Positions 24,330 through 37,975 are shown, counted from the first letter of the stretch. The stretch: 64,000 bases of DNA from Ulota crispa (GCA_963920765.1 OY987245.1:25498727-25562726), one strand, 5' to 3'. The notes: generated by a model not told the origin, from the sequence alone. Numbers and translations: made by a program.

Positions 24330-27300
24330 TAGGCAATGCTGCCTCTTCATCTTTCTCTGCTTCTGACTCAACCGGGACATCAACGTGTTGCTTTTTTGAA
24401 GTACTCGCTCTTGCTTTACTGGTCAGCGGCAAAAGTACTTTTGTCTATAGCAACAAGTTGTCCTCCATAGCAACTAAGCTCCTTCCAGCAGAGCAGCATG
24501 CATGGATGGAAGCACTTGCACAAATTGCAACTAATTGTAAACAAAACACCAATTTTATAATTAAAATGGAACAAAGCAAACAACAAATTTTCAAAAAAAT
24601 GAGAAAGAAAAACTTACCAATGCCAACCGTATAATCAATGACTATATTGCTCACTTGAATCGTTGACTCAATCAACATTTGGATCAGGCCATGGTCCTTC
24701 TTGCGAGATCCTTGCAAAAGAAGACCATGTAGATGAAATTGGTTCTTGTGCAATATGCAATTTTGCACTAAGTCATCCCTCTCCAAATAAATACCCATGT
24801 CTGTAAGAGCTGGAACCTGAAATATCTTGAAATTGGAAATCCACCTTTTTGCAACGCCACAAACCAGTAGTGTAATATAAAAAAGAAGTATCTGCAAAAC
24901 AAAAAGCAAGGTAATTAAATACAATAAACCATATTCAAATAAAATGAAGTATTACAAAATATAGTAAAAAGATTTGAGATGTACAATACTAGAGGGATTG
25001 GTGGCACATGCAAGATGCATCCGATTAGCGCAATTGTACTTTTTCTTCACAACAAACTCATAGGCTATGAAAAATGTAGTCAACAACTCATCAAATTTGG
25101 TTGATTTGGCATGGAACATGATAATTGCACCATCATCTTGCAAACAGGTTTTTGTAAAATCAAAGAAGCAATCAAAAAATCCATGTTGATGGGCATTCCA
25201 ATGTGGAATGGCATTTGGAGGATTTGAGATATCGGGAACAAGCAAGCCTTCACATATGTTGGCAAAAATGAAGTCCGCATCGCAAGATTGGCCTCCAATC
25301 ACGCCCTTAAATGACCTAGGCCAATCACTTACATGTTGCACAACATAATGAGATGGTGATGATGAAAGAGAATGCAAAAAATGTCAGATATGTTACAAAA
25401 ATCAAAGAAAAAATAGAAATCATACTAATTTGATCAAAATACGCATGTTGTTCCACTCTTTAGGAAAGCTACCATGGTCAAGAAAATATTGATCCATTGT
25501 AAGCAGTGAATCATGGAATAGGTACACATACAATGAGGACGTTGACTCTAAATTTGCCAAAATAGGACTAATACTTTTTGCTCAAGTGTTGAAGATATAA
25601 GCCTTGCATAAGATGCTTGACGCTTGGGCGTGCCAATAGAAAGAGAGTTGCTAATAGAGACAAGAGGAGAAACAAGAATTGCAGTAGTCAATGCTATTGC
25701 ACTTACATTCCTTGCAGATCATCTTGAACCTTGCACGGAGGATTTTGTAACTTTCTCAATAGCCTTCTCAGTCACCTTCTGTGCCTTAGCTTGAGCTGCA
25801 GCCTCCTTTTCTAGAAGTAACTCAGCCTCCTCAGCCTCTCTTGCTTTTGCCTTTTCTACAATCTTGGTCTTCTTTGCTAAAACCTTCTTCAACTCCTTAG
25901 CATCCAATTGCAACAAGTCTTCTTCCACTTTTGCATTCTCTTTTCCATTAACATTAGAAGGCTGCGTCTTATGAAGGTCCAAACCATGACAAACAGCCTT
26001 CATTGCCTTCTCTTCTTCATGGCAACCACTAGGACTGCAATCAAGATACCACCCTCCATGCTTGAGGTGTGTAGTAGACAACTCACGCTGTTGAGCTAGA
26101 GTATAAATGCAATTTGCAGATGCTTTCTCCACTTAAGTGGTGAAGAAGAAATGCAGATCTTTAATTTTCAAAGCCCCTTTAGGAACAAGCTCTAAGGCAA
26201 AGTACCTAGAAAGCAAACATAGATGTAAGAGAAAATAGATTTAATGAAATGGACTTCACATAATTGAATAAGCATAAAAGTGAATGAAAAAGTTTAAAGA
26301 ACTAACTTATAAATGATTCTCTTCACCACAAGATCCACATTGCCGTGTTTGTCAAAGTTCTTCTTTTTGGAATAAGCAGATTTGCTTCTAAAAAATGCCA
26401 TGAAACCCGAATCCCATAAACAAGTTTGCCAAACCTCAACATACTCATGAATAGAAAGAGGCTTTGGATCCACAAACATATTCACTAGCACCTTGTCCTC
26501 TCAAATAACCTTCAAATATGCTTCCAATGAAGCATCACTCAATTTCAATAGAAACACAAAATTTAATTAATATAAAGCATCATTACATTACCACTAAATC
26601 ATACAATATTAAACACATTATTATGCAATAAAGTGAAGTAGACTAAATGTTGCATAAAATGCACCTTTGTTTAGCCAGCTTTCAAGATCCCTCTCTGATG
26701 CAGGTTTAGCAAGAAATCAAAGGGAACATCTTCCAAGTTCACTCGCATTCCACCACCTTAGCCAAGTGGTCTTGTGCGGGGCAGAGACATGAGCAATTGC
26801 AATTAGTTGCAACTTCTCTAATGACATCTCTACATACAAATTGTCATTGTAATGTTTGGTAATCTAAAAACAAAATGAATAACTCATTAATGAAAAAATT
26901 CCAATATAACGGAACACCTATGATGAAAGACATCCAAATCAATCCATGACCTTATATTCAAAACCACTCATGAGGTAAGTTTTACATGACACCTAATATG
27001 ATAGCATTAGAACTAATAAATCATCATTGCAAATAGATCAACAATAGAAAGAGAAGATTGACTAGCAAACCTCCTGAAGAAAGTTGTCACCAAGCTCAGG
27101 ATTGGTTATAGCCAAGTATTTCCCAAATGTGTTACGCATTGCTATAGTCTTGGCCTTGGCAGCACTTTGCATTGCTGCGGTGATGCCAATAGCTATCCTC
27201 TCTTTCACCAAGGTCTTGGCCAAATAAATTTTCTTTCCTTCTTTGGAGGTTGTAGAAATATCATGCTGTAAGATTGTAGTTAGAGTTGAAATCAAATAAA

Positions 27301-28281
27301 ATGAAAGAATAAATCAATTCAATGTTCAAATCAAAATCTTATCCAAAAGATGACGCTTACAAGCACATTTGTGTTAAGAGAATACCATGTCTTTTCCCTT
27401 GCTTGGTGGCCCACACACTTGAAATATTGGGCTTTAGTCAGTGTGTTCTTAAAGACCTCCAAAGGTTGCAAACCAATAGTTTTTACATGATGAAGTGTGT
27501 GAACCAAACTGGACTTGACATGGAAAGTTTCTATCATACTAAACAAAATAGCAAGTTAGTCTACAATCAAATAGACATTAAATAGAAGATATGAGATAGA
27601 ATTATTAATATAAATGCAAAGATAAGAACAGAACTCACTTGTTGATTTCATGCATGGCACTTATTAGAGTCCCCATCTTTCCACAAGTATCAAGGACAAT
27701 GCAATCAACATACATGTGCCACTCACAATCTTGAGGATGAATACAATTGATGTACAAGGTCCAAGCCTTGTATCGGTGAATACTGTCACAAATAAAGAAC
27801 ATACAACCTTTGTAAGGAATGAGTTCAAGCCGTGCACTTAGGAACCTCTCAAAAATATTGTTTTCCTCCCTCCAAAATGCACCCCCCTCCATTAGCATCA
27901 ATCTCATTGTAATGTACAATGTCTTGGGTCTCATTGGTGACAGAAACGTAGAAAAGAGTGGAGCCAAAGTTGTAACCATGTCCACAAGTCACCTTTAATT
28001 GATCAATGTCTTGTTGCAAGGTGGGCCAAATAATTGGCATACACACCATCCTACAAAGAGGTATCATAAACCTAGATGAGGTCCAAGGTATAATGCGCAA
28101 GTCTTCAATCAATTGTATGGTATTATTGTTCTGTCGCAGGCAAAGGTCTTCCTTCCCAAGATTGACATCCTCAGTATCTTTTGTGTTTGCTATAGTGTAG
28201 GCCATTGTAGTGCCTACAATTTCAATGTCATCATCTTCTTTGACAGATGCAGATGAAGTAGCTATGTTGCTCTTCAGGCTC
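24330..28281 (-). pseudogene. ParB-like/DNA methyltransferase-like gene, copy A
   Basis: A multi-exon gene read right to left. The first recognisable exon (28281-27639, after an acceptor TGAGCAG) corresponds to the DGNHR domain. Here the motif is degraded to FFICDSIHRYKAWT, and the frame shifts at a G run near 27885. The donor after HEINK is AA/GTGAGT. Later exons are 27546-27331 (VHTLHHVKTI), 27295-27062 (KERIAIGITAAMQSAAKAK), about 26870-26680 (VEMSLEKLQLIA), 26520-26290 (YVEVWQTCLWDSGFMAFF) and 26210-25719 (a lysine/alanine/glutamate-rich coiled-coil linker). The methyltransferase half follows at 25377-24952 (ICEGLLVPDISNPPNAIPHW then LQDDGAIIMF), 24865-24618 (GSRKKDHGLIQMLIES, NIVIDYTVGIG) and 24535-24450 (SIHACCSAGRSLVAMEDN). 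Catalytic-type SNPP is kept, and motif I reads VIDYTVGIG rather than the usual V-L-D-P-F-x-G-x-G. No transposase partner or terminal repeats are seen next to it, so it is an orphan copy. Confidence 0.65.
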
Positions 28282-28780
28282 TGCTCAATAACATTAGATC
28301 AGATTCAACATTCTCAAGCATTCATACTAAAACAGTGAAACACACCTATTTCAACCCTAGAACAATATTTTTTGGTTGTAAATTTCAAAAATCAGAGTTG
28401 ACAAAAGCAATGTATTTGAAAATATGAAGCAAACCATTGTAATGTTGTGGTGAAAAGGTTATGTTGCTCTTTGTTTTGTCAAAGCAAATAAGCTTGGTTT
28501 CAACAAAATATTAACATTAAAAGCCAACCAATATGCTAAATCATAAAGACAAAATGTTAGGATTACATGGTTGAATACTCATATGAAAACTCTAAGAAGC
28601 CAAGAGTTGTATACAACAACTACATTTTACTAGGTACCACTAACATCAACTCTTGTACATAGCACCATAAATATACCGTAACCAACATCAAGATAGTATC
28701 AAGTAGAGCTATTGACCAGGTTGAAACAAGCATATAGTACAAAACCATAGATTCAACTTAAAGCCCCACTTGACGCAAGC
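28282..28780. other. AT-rich DNA upstream of copy A
   Basis: This is where first exons of copy A would be expected from copies B and C. No matching basic N-terminal exon could be found. Confidence 0.4.
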
Positions 28781-30480
28781 AAAGTCGTCGGTACCAAAAG
28801 GGGGTTCATAACACAGTGGAGCATCCGGATGATTGTTGAAAATCTTGTAATTTAGAACTACTAATAATCCCATGAGCTTGAAAGTTATGTCCGGAGACCA
28901 GTCCAACGCGCATCATGATCTAAAACGGCACTCATTTATTACAAGCACTCGCAAGCTTGCAGCTAAAAATTGCAGAAAGACACAAATCTGCCCAATGCCC
29001 CACTATGATTAGTGTAGCTCGACGGTGTCCAAAGCAAGTACCCTCCACAAGGGGGCATTGACAATGAAATATTATAGCCGTAGCTTGAAGAAGTACTTAG
29101 TAGCTTGTTTTAAGAATTTCCTTGGCTTATGAGCCGAAAACAAGCAAGATTCTCTTTCCAAACATAGCATTCATCAGTTGATATTCTACTTGCAAACACA
29201 AAATGAGCACAAATGGCGCTCAGTCACTAGTGTCTTCTTTGAGCTCACAACAAGTTTTAATGAAAACCATCAAACTAGCCAATGCCTTGATGCTATAAAA
29301 GCAGCGCGTTGGCGTCCAAGGCCTGCCCTTCACAAAGTGGAGCATTGAAATAAATATATGAGAACTACAGCTTAAAGACTTTCCTAGCCGTTTGCACGCA
29401 AAATTTTCCATCCCTTCCACCTAGTTGCATACATGATTCCCTTTGCTATCATTGCTATAGCAATTGAAGCCCTACTTGTAGAACTTAAGACTTTCAACAT
29501 GGACCTAATTGTAACCCAACTGTGACCTTGAAAATCTCAAACAAAGTGGTTTCAAAGTAAAATTGCCAATGCCTCTGATGCTTGGCAGTACCTCGTCAGT
29601 GCCGGTGGCCAATTCAAGGGGGCGCAAGGTATAGCAAGAAATACATGCATGAACTAAATCAAAGACAACCTCAATTGCAACTCGCCCATTTGTACTTGCC
29701 TTTGCAGCGTGCAGCTCTACCTTGTGCACGATTTGCAAAAGTCAAAAAAAATAAGACAAAGCTTATCAACGGCATGCTCTCAATGCAGTGCTTGTTAAAA
29801 AACTAGTTGTTGGCACTAGAAGGTTGCTCAAAACACAACGCGGTATTGAGAGAAAATCAAAATAAGAGATGGATGAGGCTTTTTTTACCTCCAAGACCTT
29901 GCCTTTGCAATCTTTGCCGCTGCGGTGCACTCTTGTCTGCAAATCTTTGTCATTCTTAGGCTTGGAGCATATGAACAGGCTTGAAACTACAAATAATTCA
30001 ATGCCCTGCCCACCCAAAAGCACATCGTCGGCGCCAATGGCTGCCATTGATTGGTCGGAGCATTGACAAAAGGGACAAGAAGGTGTAATCACCTAATCTA
30101 AGTGAGCCGTTACTTGATGTGCCCTAGACTCCTTGCTATAGCTGGAAACTACCTAAGTTGCTAAGTTGCATATATAGGTAGCAATAATGCAGCTCCTGAG
30201 CAATATAAGTTGAATGCCCCGTCCTAGCTAACAAACATCGTCGGTGCCTTTGAGCAAGACTTGTTGATGTAGGGCATTGACATGATTGTAGTAATTAAAG
30301 AAATGTGACATCTTGTTGGATGCTTGCTCACAATGTCATGCTCTAATTGCGCCCTCTTAAAGCCCAATAACCCTGGCAACATATACATTTGTAACCAAAA
30401 CTTAGAGATAATGCCTAATTCTTGTCAATGCCTCGGCCCTAGTCAAACAGCTCATTGGTGCCTCTAGCTCAAAATATTGC
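28780..30480. repeat. Degenerate long-period repeat with GTCGGTGCC cores
   Basis: Similar blocks recur near 28790, 29020, 29300, 29590, 30015, 30240 and 30440. Each has a core like CGTCGGTGCCAA followed 30-50 bases later by a GGGCATTGAC or GGAGCATTGA word. Spacing is irregular (about 200-290 bases). The open frames here carry no recognised motif. It occupies the position of a 5' intron or upstream region of copy A. Confidence 0.4.
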
Positions 30481-30953
30481 ATTAAGGCATTGGGCAAAAT
30501 TTCAACAAATTGCAAGCACAAAAGCATCATTAAAGATGCTTGTAATGTGATTCTCACCTAAATCCCAAAGTCCAGCAACTTGCAAACAATTGGCAGTGGT
30601 CCAAATTACAACATTCAAATAGATTTGAAGATGATTAAAATTGTGCAACATGAGCCAACATCCAAAGCCAACTCTCCAAGACTGCCATTCTTTAATAGCA
30701 ATGAAGTACTCTAGATAGAATCTTGAAAATGCCAAAATGGTCAATATCAACGCAAACCTTGTTGTAACGTCAGAAAATTTCATTGCATCCATAGCAGAGA
30801 TGGTCACTAATTATCTAGTAAGGACAGACAAAATTTGTGACAACACTAGAAAGAAAGTACACTGTTTAGCCAAGTTGCAGGGCTCCACTCTCGGCATCGC
30901 ACCCAAATTTAACCAAAACTTGTAGCCTGGGTTAAATCATGACAATCAAGGGT

Positions 30954-31016
30954 GCTAAAGTGTGAGCGGGGAGCGGTGAGCGTTGAGCATTGAGCGGTGA
31001 GAGGTGAGCAATGAAA
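30954..31016 (+). repeat. Left terminal inverted repeat of element B
   Basis: Begins GCTAAAGTGTGAGC and continues as an array of GAGC words roughly every 7-9 bases. The first 14 bases match the right end exactly, and the following bases match as diverged GAGC repeats. The boundary is set by loss of similarity outside the GCTAAAG start. Confidence 0.75.
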
Positions 31017-31089
31017 ATTTAAAATCATACGTTTTGAGATTTTTTAAATGTAATTGAGAACATAGAAAGAATATTATGCATAGTCATGG

Positions 31090-31200
31090 GTGGGTAAATC
31101 CACATGGTTTTCAACATTCATCCATTGACATAGATGAATGAAAATAATGTTGGATGGATGAAAAAGAGAATGGATGAATGTAGATGAATGGAATCAAGGA
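31090..31200. repeat. Subterminal ATGGATGAATG repeats, element B left
   Basis: Several copies of ATGGATGAATG/ATAGATGAATG on both strands (CATTCATCCATT, GTTGGATGGATG, GAATGGATGAATG). Equivalent clusters sit near 46780-46850 at the right end and 48110-48250 in the next element. Confidence 0.6.
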
Positions 31201-31379
31201 TTTGGGTTAACATTTTGGATGAAAAGGGTTTAGGGATTCAGTATTAGAAGGTAAATTACATAGGAAATGTGTTATCACAAAGAATGGGCGTACAAACTCC
31301 AAACAATGAGAAGTTAGAATGCAATAAACATTGAGAATGAATCTGTTACCCTTCATAGGGTGACTATAAAATTTCTAGT

Positions 31380-31640
31380 ACAAGTTTATTTTGGAATTTC
31401 CATTGAACTTTGAAGTTTCAATTTCCATTTGTGTTTGACTCCACAACTTCCACATTTGACTCCACAATTTCCATGAAAAGGTAATTCCACAATTTCCATT
31501 AAAGGGTTTAGGCATTATTTTCATTCATCTTTCTCAATTTCCAAGACAGGGTAATTCTAGAATTTCCATTCAACTTTCTCAATTTCCATTTGCATTTGGT
31601 TCTAAAATTCCCTTCAAGCTTTGAAATCTCAAGTACTACT
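31380..31640. repeat. CAATTTCCATT repeat cluster
   Basis: About ten copies of AATTTCCATT or TCAATTTCCATT occur in 250 bases, irregularly spaced. It is non-coding and lies inside the left arm of element B. Confidence 0.6.
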
Positions 31641-33410
31641 TATTGTTTAAGTCCACAAATTAACTGCTGAATGCTAAATTTTCAAAAAACTTTGTAATCT
31701 AGATATTTTATGCTTTACTCCATTTTGACACTTCACTTTATTGATTAAATTAATTCTAGAATTTAAATAGTAAAGTTATCAGATAGAAAAATATAATCAG
31801 GTCAGATGGTAGAAGTTTGAAGTTGTTTGAATTATTACAAGATATTACTTACTAGAAGTTTCTATTAAACAATCTTGTTAATGCAACAAATCCTAATAAT
31901 GTGTTCGGACAATATGAAATGAAATAACACAATCTTGTAAGTGTTTGTCTTATATTAGAGGATGAAAACATAGAATAATATTAGAATAATCCATTGCAAC
32001 CAAAGGGTTGATTTTTAGGGCACCACAACAAGGGAAGCTAGCATAAATGACCAAAAGATTTCAACATGGGACACCTTCGGAATTTGTAGAGGGGTACAAG
32101 GGATTCTTGAAAACATTACAATTCTAAATAGAATATTTGCATTTCTTGACAATTACATAGATTAAAAAGTTAATTTAGAAATGAAAGTGCTACAATCCAA
32201 ATTGCAATGTCATATTGTTTATGCTTGAGATCATTGTACCCAAACATAACATTTTTGTTTGATTTAGATATGCCTCATCATATTTTAATATCTTTCTAGT
32301 CCAGATCAATAAATAATAATCATATGGTATGCTTGATCAACTATTACACTTATAATAGGCTATGATAATTTGAGGTTATGGCTATACATTACTTGAATTG
32401 AATGTTACTGGAGGTCTCATTTGAAATGATTCATAATCCCAATTACAAAATATAGAACGTACCTTAGACACTATATTTCCTTGAAAGGTTAGAAATTATG
32501 TATTTGTGAGTTTACCTTGAACAACCACTTGATAAAGGTAAAATAATTGGTAGCAAGAAAAGTATGCTTTTATTAAGTTCTAGAAGCATGCCCCAAACTG
32601 AGAAAAAAATTCATGCTAATTGCTTAACATTCATATGTGTAGACATACAGTGGAAGCTTTGGATTCTTAGTTAATGTTGTCCAAATGAATTAATATTTTG
32701 ATTTCAATGCAATTAAGAATTTATTAAGTAAAATTTAGAATTGGGCGTGATTGGAATGTTACATGCACTATTTCTGCAATTTAAGAAATGCATATTTTGC
32801 AAATTGGATAAATCTAAAAATCCACTACAATACTAGAATTTCAAACAAAAGGAGTTCATCAAGTTTTATACTTAAACACTTACTCTAGTACTTTGTTTAA
32901 CTTAGGTTGACATGAAGTAAATAATATTGGACCGTCTCATGGCTTACTTGTTCAAAAATATTTTTTACAATGTAGGGACAAGAGTTAAATTCTTTTTGCC
33001 TTGCCCGCAAATAAGGGTTTGCAACCACTAAAAGAGGTGAATATGTAGAATAGGTAATAGATAAAAACTACATAAAAGACATAAAAACAAAATAATGAAT
33101 AGGAAGTACAAGGACAGTTTATCAATATCCAACAATTGATTATAACATTTAAATAAATTTAAGGTTACAAAACAGTAACCACTTTGAGACTATGTTTTAC
33201 TGACAGAGATGGACTTACAGAATTCTGTAGAACCGTAGTTTCATGAGAAAATGTAAGAGTGCACAAGTAGTTAAATGCATCTTGATGGATGCACTGCAAC
33301 TGCAATTGGAGCAAGATAAATAATGTAAAAGTCTGCTTTTGTAACAACAAGATTCAAGCATTGGCCTCTCCTAATCATATTTGAAAATGGGTTTGCAAAA
33401 ATCAAAAATC
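31641..33410. other. AT-rich left arm of element B
   Basis: Non-coding, AT-rich sequence between the CAATTTCCATT cluster and the 3' end of copy B. One 61-codon minus frame near 33350-33165 shows no motif. Confidence 0.5.
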
Positions 33411-36400
33411 AATGACTACTGCTACATTGACTAAAGTCTGCAGTAGTTTCATTAGAGTTGTGCTCCTCCGCTTTTATGTCCATGTACCTCAAGACTCTTT
33501 AGCAATAACGACGTCCTTCCTTCAAAACCTCTGAACTATCTGTCTTTGCACCAGACTCTTGCTCATTATAGCATGGTATAGATCAGCCTAATGATGGACT
33601 TTCATGAGTGTTCAAAAGCCTTAAAATGAGTGTCAAGAGCTATTAGTAAAAAAAGAGGAATTGCTAGGAAAGTAAATCATGCATTGAAGTTTCAAAGATC
33701 AATAAAGATGATGAATTTGCAACTTACTTACCAAAAGGGTTCTCTTGTTGCTTGGACTTGGAGCTACTGCTTGATTCCGCAAATTCTGAAACTACATGCT
33801 TCCGTTTCTTGCGACCAGATTCAGCTGTGTTGTCAACATGCATCAAAGGCTTCAAGACGTGATTGTAAATCTCATAATCTTCCTCAAGCGCAACGATATG
33901 CCTTCTTGAACGGCAACAAGCATGCACACTAGCCCTTGCATATACCAACTACATCTTAGCTCAATAACACAAAGTACTCATAAAGTGTATAAGGTTACAA
34001 GAAGAGGCATGCAAACGCAATAATCTCTAAACCAACAAGCAATTTAAGGACATGAGGTGCCACTGAACAGCAAAAACTAAACTTAATGTTTATAGATATT
34101 CAAATATGCAAATTCTAAATCAATGAGGCTATCATTTCATTTTTAACAGATGGTAAAAAGTAGTAATTACTTGTAGAGGCTGTCACATCAAGTACAACGT
34201 TGTTTGGCTTGGAGCAACTTTCAATGAGTAGTTGCACCATAAGTGGATCTTTTTTGCGAGGTCCTCTCCACGGATATCCATATTGATTCTTGAGCTGAGT
34301 TGCAGCAATGGTAAAGTTTTGCACTACGCCATCACTTGCACAAGTGTTCCTCAATTTTCAAGTTATATGTAGAGTGCCTCAAAACTTGAAGTTCTTCTGA
34401 AACTATAGCATTAGAATAAGAACAACTTTATAGTAAAAAATGTAACATGAAGGAACAATTTCCATAGAAAAGATATGAACAAAATTGTACCAATTATATT
34501 GGTGGGGAGGCCACTTGCTTCTTTACTTGCTTGAATTGAAAACTTGGAGACAATCAATTTTTTCTTCAAGCTCTCTTGAACATATAATGCAACCCAAAAA
34601 CGCTTCGTCTATCAGTGAAGCTAAACCCATTAGATTGTAAATCCAATACCAATAAATCAATCACCCAAAAATTACCAAATAGAATTAACACTTATCGTGC
34701 GCTCATTGTCAGATGCATCCGTAACGTACAATTTGTTGATTCCCCACAACTCACAATCTAATTTGTACCCATTCTTGAGTGCTACCTTTTGAACTGGACG
34801 TCTCACCCCCTCTTTGTCAGGTAGAAAAAATAGAACTGCTGTATCATCTTGTAATGTGCCGTTTGCAAACTCAAAAACGCCCATAGCGTACCCAGGGTCA
34901 AACTTGTTCCAATAAGGAACTGACATGGGGGGTGAGATACATTAGGAACTCAAAGACCGTCAGCAACATCTGCAATGATGAGATCAAAGCAAGCCTCCCG
35001 TTTACAAATTCCACCAAATGAACGTTGGACGCTTCTTCTTGCTTGCATGATCAAAGATCCAATGAGTACCTTGGAAACAATAGAGAAGTTAAAAATACAA
35101 ATGCAATGACAGATGTGGGAAGGGAATTACCTTCATTGCAAAATCAACCAACTGAATTTGCTCCACGAACTGAACCTTAGTCTCTCTTGTGCTCCATTGC
35201 CTTTTTAATGGAATAGTTCAAGATAAGAGAAGTTGGAATGATGTCTTCAATCTTAGTTCAAAGAGAGGTTGCTGCTTCCCACTATGAAGACACAAACATG
35301 TGTTTGGGACTGCTTGAATGGTCAGGCAACTGAGGCAGCTCGGATAGAACCTCACCAGAATGATTTGGAGACGGCAGCTTCTGCGCAGGCAAGGACGTCC
35401 CCGCAGCTAAAGCAACTCTTGCCGTGGAAGAAGTCTTGGCAGCTAATGAAGCCTTGCGCGGAAGAGAGGCTCTCTTTGTAGGAGCGGGATTTTTCTTTGC
35501 AACACGTCTGCTCTTTTGCTTCAGCTCCGCTTCAAGGTCTTCTTTGTCGTCTGCTTCATCATCGTCAAAAGATTCTAGTGGGATCGCAGGGGGGGACAAG
35601 GTTTTTCTCTTGTTCTTCACTGGCTAGAACATAGCTTTTGCAACAATCAACATACCATGGGCATTTCACAAGCTCCCCATAGTCAATTTTCATCAGCTGG
35701 TATGGAGTGAATATGAATTCATCCAATGACTTGTTAGTCCAAGCAGAGAAAAAGAAGGGAATTTGACTGCTTGTAATGGCTCCTTTCAAATGCAATTTGC
35801 GCTGAAAGTACCTAAAGAATCAAACAAATTCCAAATCAATTCCCCATATAATCAGGCAACAAATGTAATGTAGAGATTGAACTTCTAAATGGAATTGAAC
35901 AACAAAAGTAAGTTTTGAGGTATTATCTGTAAACCAGGCGGTGCATGGCAGTAGTAGTATTTTCCTGCTCAGGGAACAGTTCTGTGCAGTTGTATCTTGG
36001 TTTCCTATTGAAAAAACTAGAGTAGGCACAATCCCATAGCAAACATTGGTTATGCTCCACGTAGTCTCCAATCCGATCCAATGTGGCAATAGAAGCATAG
36101 TCTATCCCAATGCATTGTGTGTTTGTTGTGTCATTGAAATAAAAAACCAATGCTTCTTCTAGCTGCAGCAAAGAAGATATTCTATTGTTCAATGAATGCT
36201 ACATCCTCAAATACCAATCATTGTCTTAAAACATGAAAATGAATTGACTAAGTGAAAAAGTGTCATTAGTTTTAAATTGCTAAGTACTGAAGTATGCCAA
36301 GAACTTTTGCTAGTAAAATAGTTTTACCTCATCCCAAAATGATGCCTGGATCAACCAATGCCTAAGTAGTGCTTCTATTGGTGCAGAGATAGGAAAATGT

Positions 36401-36979
36401 AGAGCTTTCTTGTTCATGTCTGAGGAGTTCCACATAGACAACCACCTCCCTTTGTATACTCCTTAGACACTTGTTCCAGAGATGATTTGGAGCTTCTCCA
36501 CTGTCATTTCAATCTTGTCTAGTGAATGATTGCTGTAATGAGTGTTAATCTGCAAGGATGTGAGATCAAGGCAATTTGCAAACTAATCAGGTTCAAATAA
36601 TCAAAAAACATTGAGGAACATTTTTTGTTTCATCTCTATCTTGACATGAAATAATCAAGCAAATTGAAGTGCCAATTGGAACATATAATTTTAGATTGTA
36701 AACTTTTTCATGGCCATTGAGTTCATTGAAGCTTCAACAGCTTCACGCAAAAGCATATTTATTAGCTTTCTGCCATCCAAAACTTAGGAGTAACTGGGCT
36801 AAGGGTGCAACCCCTGACTATCAAAACCAAAAGCAAACGAGAGACATCCAATCTTAGTTACAAAATGAATAAGCAAGCAAGTCCTGTCTTGCCCAATCCA
36901 CAACTTTCATGCTGCCAAATAGGCCCTCCTAGTAACACAAGAGGGACTCCAACCTCCCCTATTGTGCCATTCATATTCA

Positions 36980-37975
36980 TGCCTTGGAATCCAATGAGCT
37001 AAGAAGGCCTCCTCAGAACCTCAGCACAACTTGTGAGCCCCCCTTAGATTCTTCCTTGATTTAACCTTGGAATCCGAGGTGCTTGTTAGGCATATAGAAA
37101 ATCCCTCATTGGAAACTAGAGAAGCTCTACAGCGCCATCTAGTTCCTACCTTGGAATCCGAGGTGCTTGACGGCACTCAATAAATTGCTCACTAGATACT
37201 GGAGAACCCCCGCAGCACCATCTGGTTTCCTACCTTGGAATCCAAGGTGCTTGACAGGCACTCAAAAAATCCCTCATTGGAAACTAGAGAACCCCTGCAG
37301 TGCCATCTAGTTTCCTACCTCGGAATGTGAGGTGCTTGACGGCACTCAATAAATTGCTCACTAAACACTAGAGAACCCTTGCAGTGCCATCTGGTTTCCT
37401 ACCTCAAAATCCAAGGTGTTTGGCAAGCCCACCTAAAAAACCACATCAGCCTTCCAAGATCCCCATAGTGCCATCTAGTTTTTTAGCTCGGAATTTGAGG
37501 TGCCAAAAAAGCCCTCCTCTAATCTGAAGTCGGACTCCAAAGATACCTGCTGTGCCACCTAGTTCTTTACCTCGGAATCTGAGGTGCCTGGCTAGCCTTT
37601 CAAATAACAAAACTTGCTCTCATAGGATCACTTTGACACACTCTTTTTTACTACCTCAGGATCCGAGGTGCCTGGCTAGCCTTCCACAATACCAAACTTG
37701 CACTCTACAGACAACCACAACAACCTCCCATTTCATACCTTGAAATCCGAGGTGTTAGGCTAGCCTTCCATGTAATTGACCTTGCAGTCTGGATCCCTTT
37801 GGCAATCTTACTTTTACTATATTAGAATCTGAGGTGCTTTGCAGGAAGTTCATTAAGCCCCTTTGAATTATAGCTAACACATGATTCTAAGAATTAACCA
37901 TTTTAAGACCTGCAAATTGTATAGCAATTCCTTCATCTAGCCTACCTTGAAATCCAAGCTGCCAAACAGGACCTG
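36980..37975. repeat. 84-bp tandem repeat with palindromic core, in a copy B intron
   Basis: About twelve units each contain a variant of CCTTGGAATCCGAGGTGCC. Cores start near 37065, 37149, 37233, 37318, 37402, 37486, 37570, 37654, 37738 and 37820, a very even spacing of 84 bases, with flanking units near 36983 and 37947. The core is an odd-length palindrome (CCTTGGA-A-TCCRAGG). The array lies between the exons at 38740 and 36540. Confidence 0.85.

Noticed and set aside
30954..31016. GAGC-word array resembling a CRISPR or satellite
   Set aside because: Units are only 7-9 bases with no spacers, and the same array occurs inverted at 47.1 kb, so it is a terminal repeat.
33724..35081. Methyltransferase-like exons as bacterial contamination
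   Set aside because: The exons are separated by introns with GT donors at matching positions in three copies and are interleaved with plant transposons.
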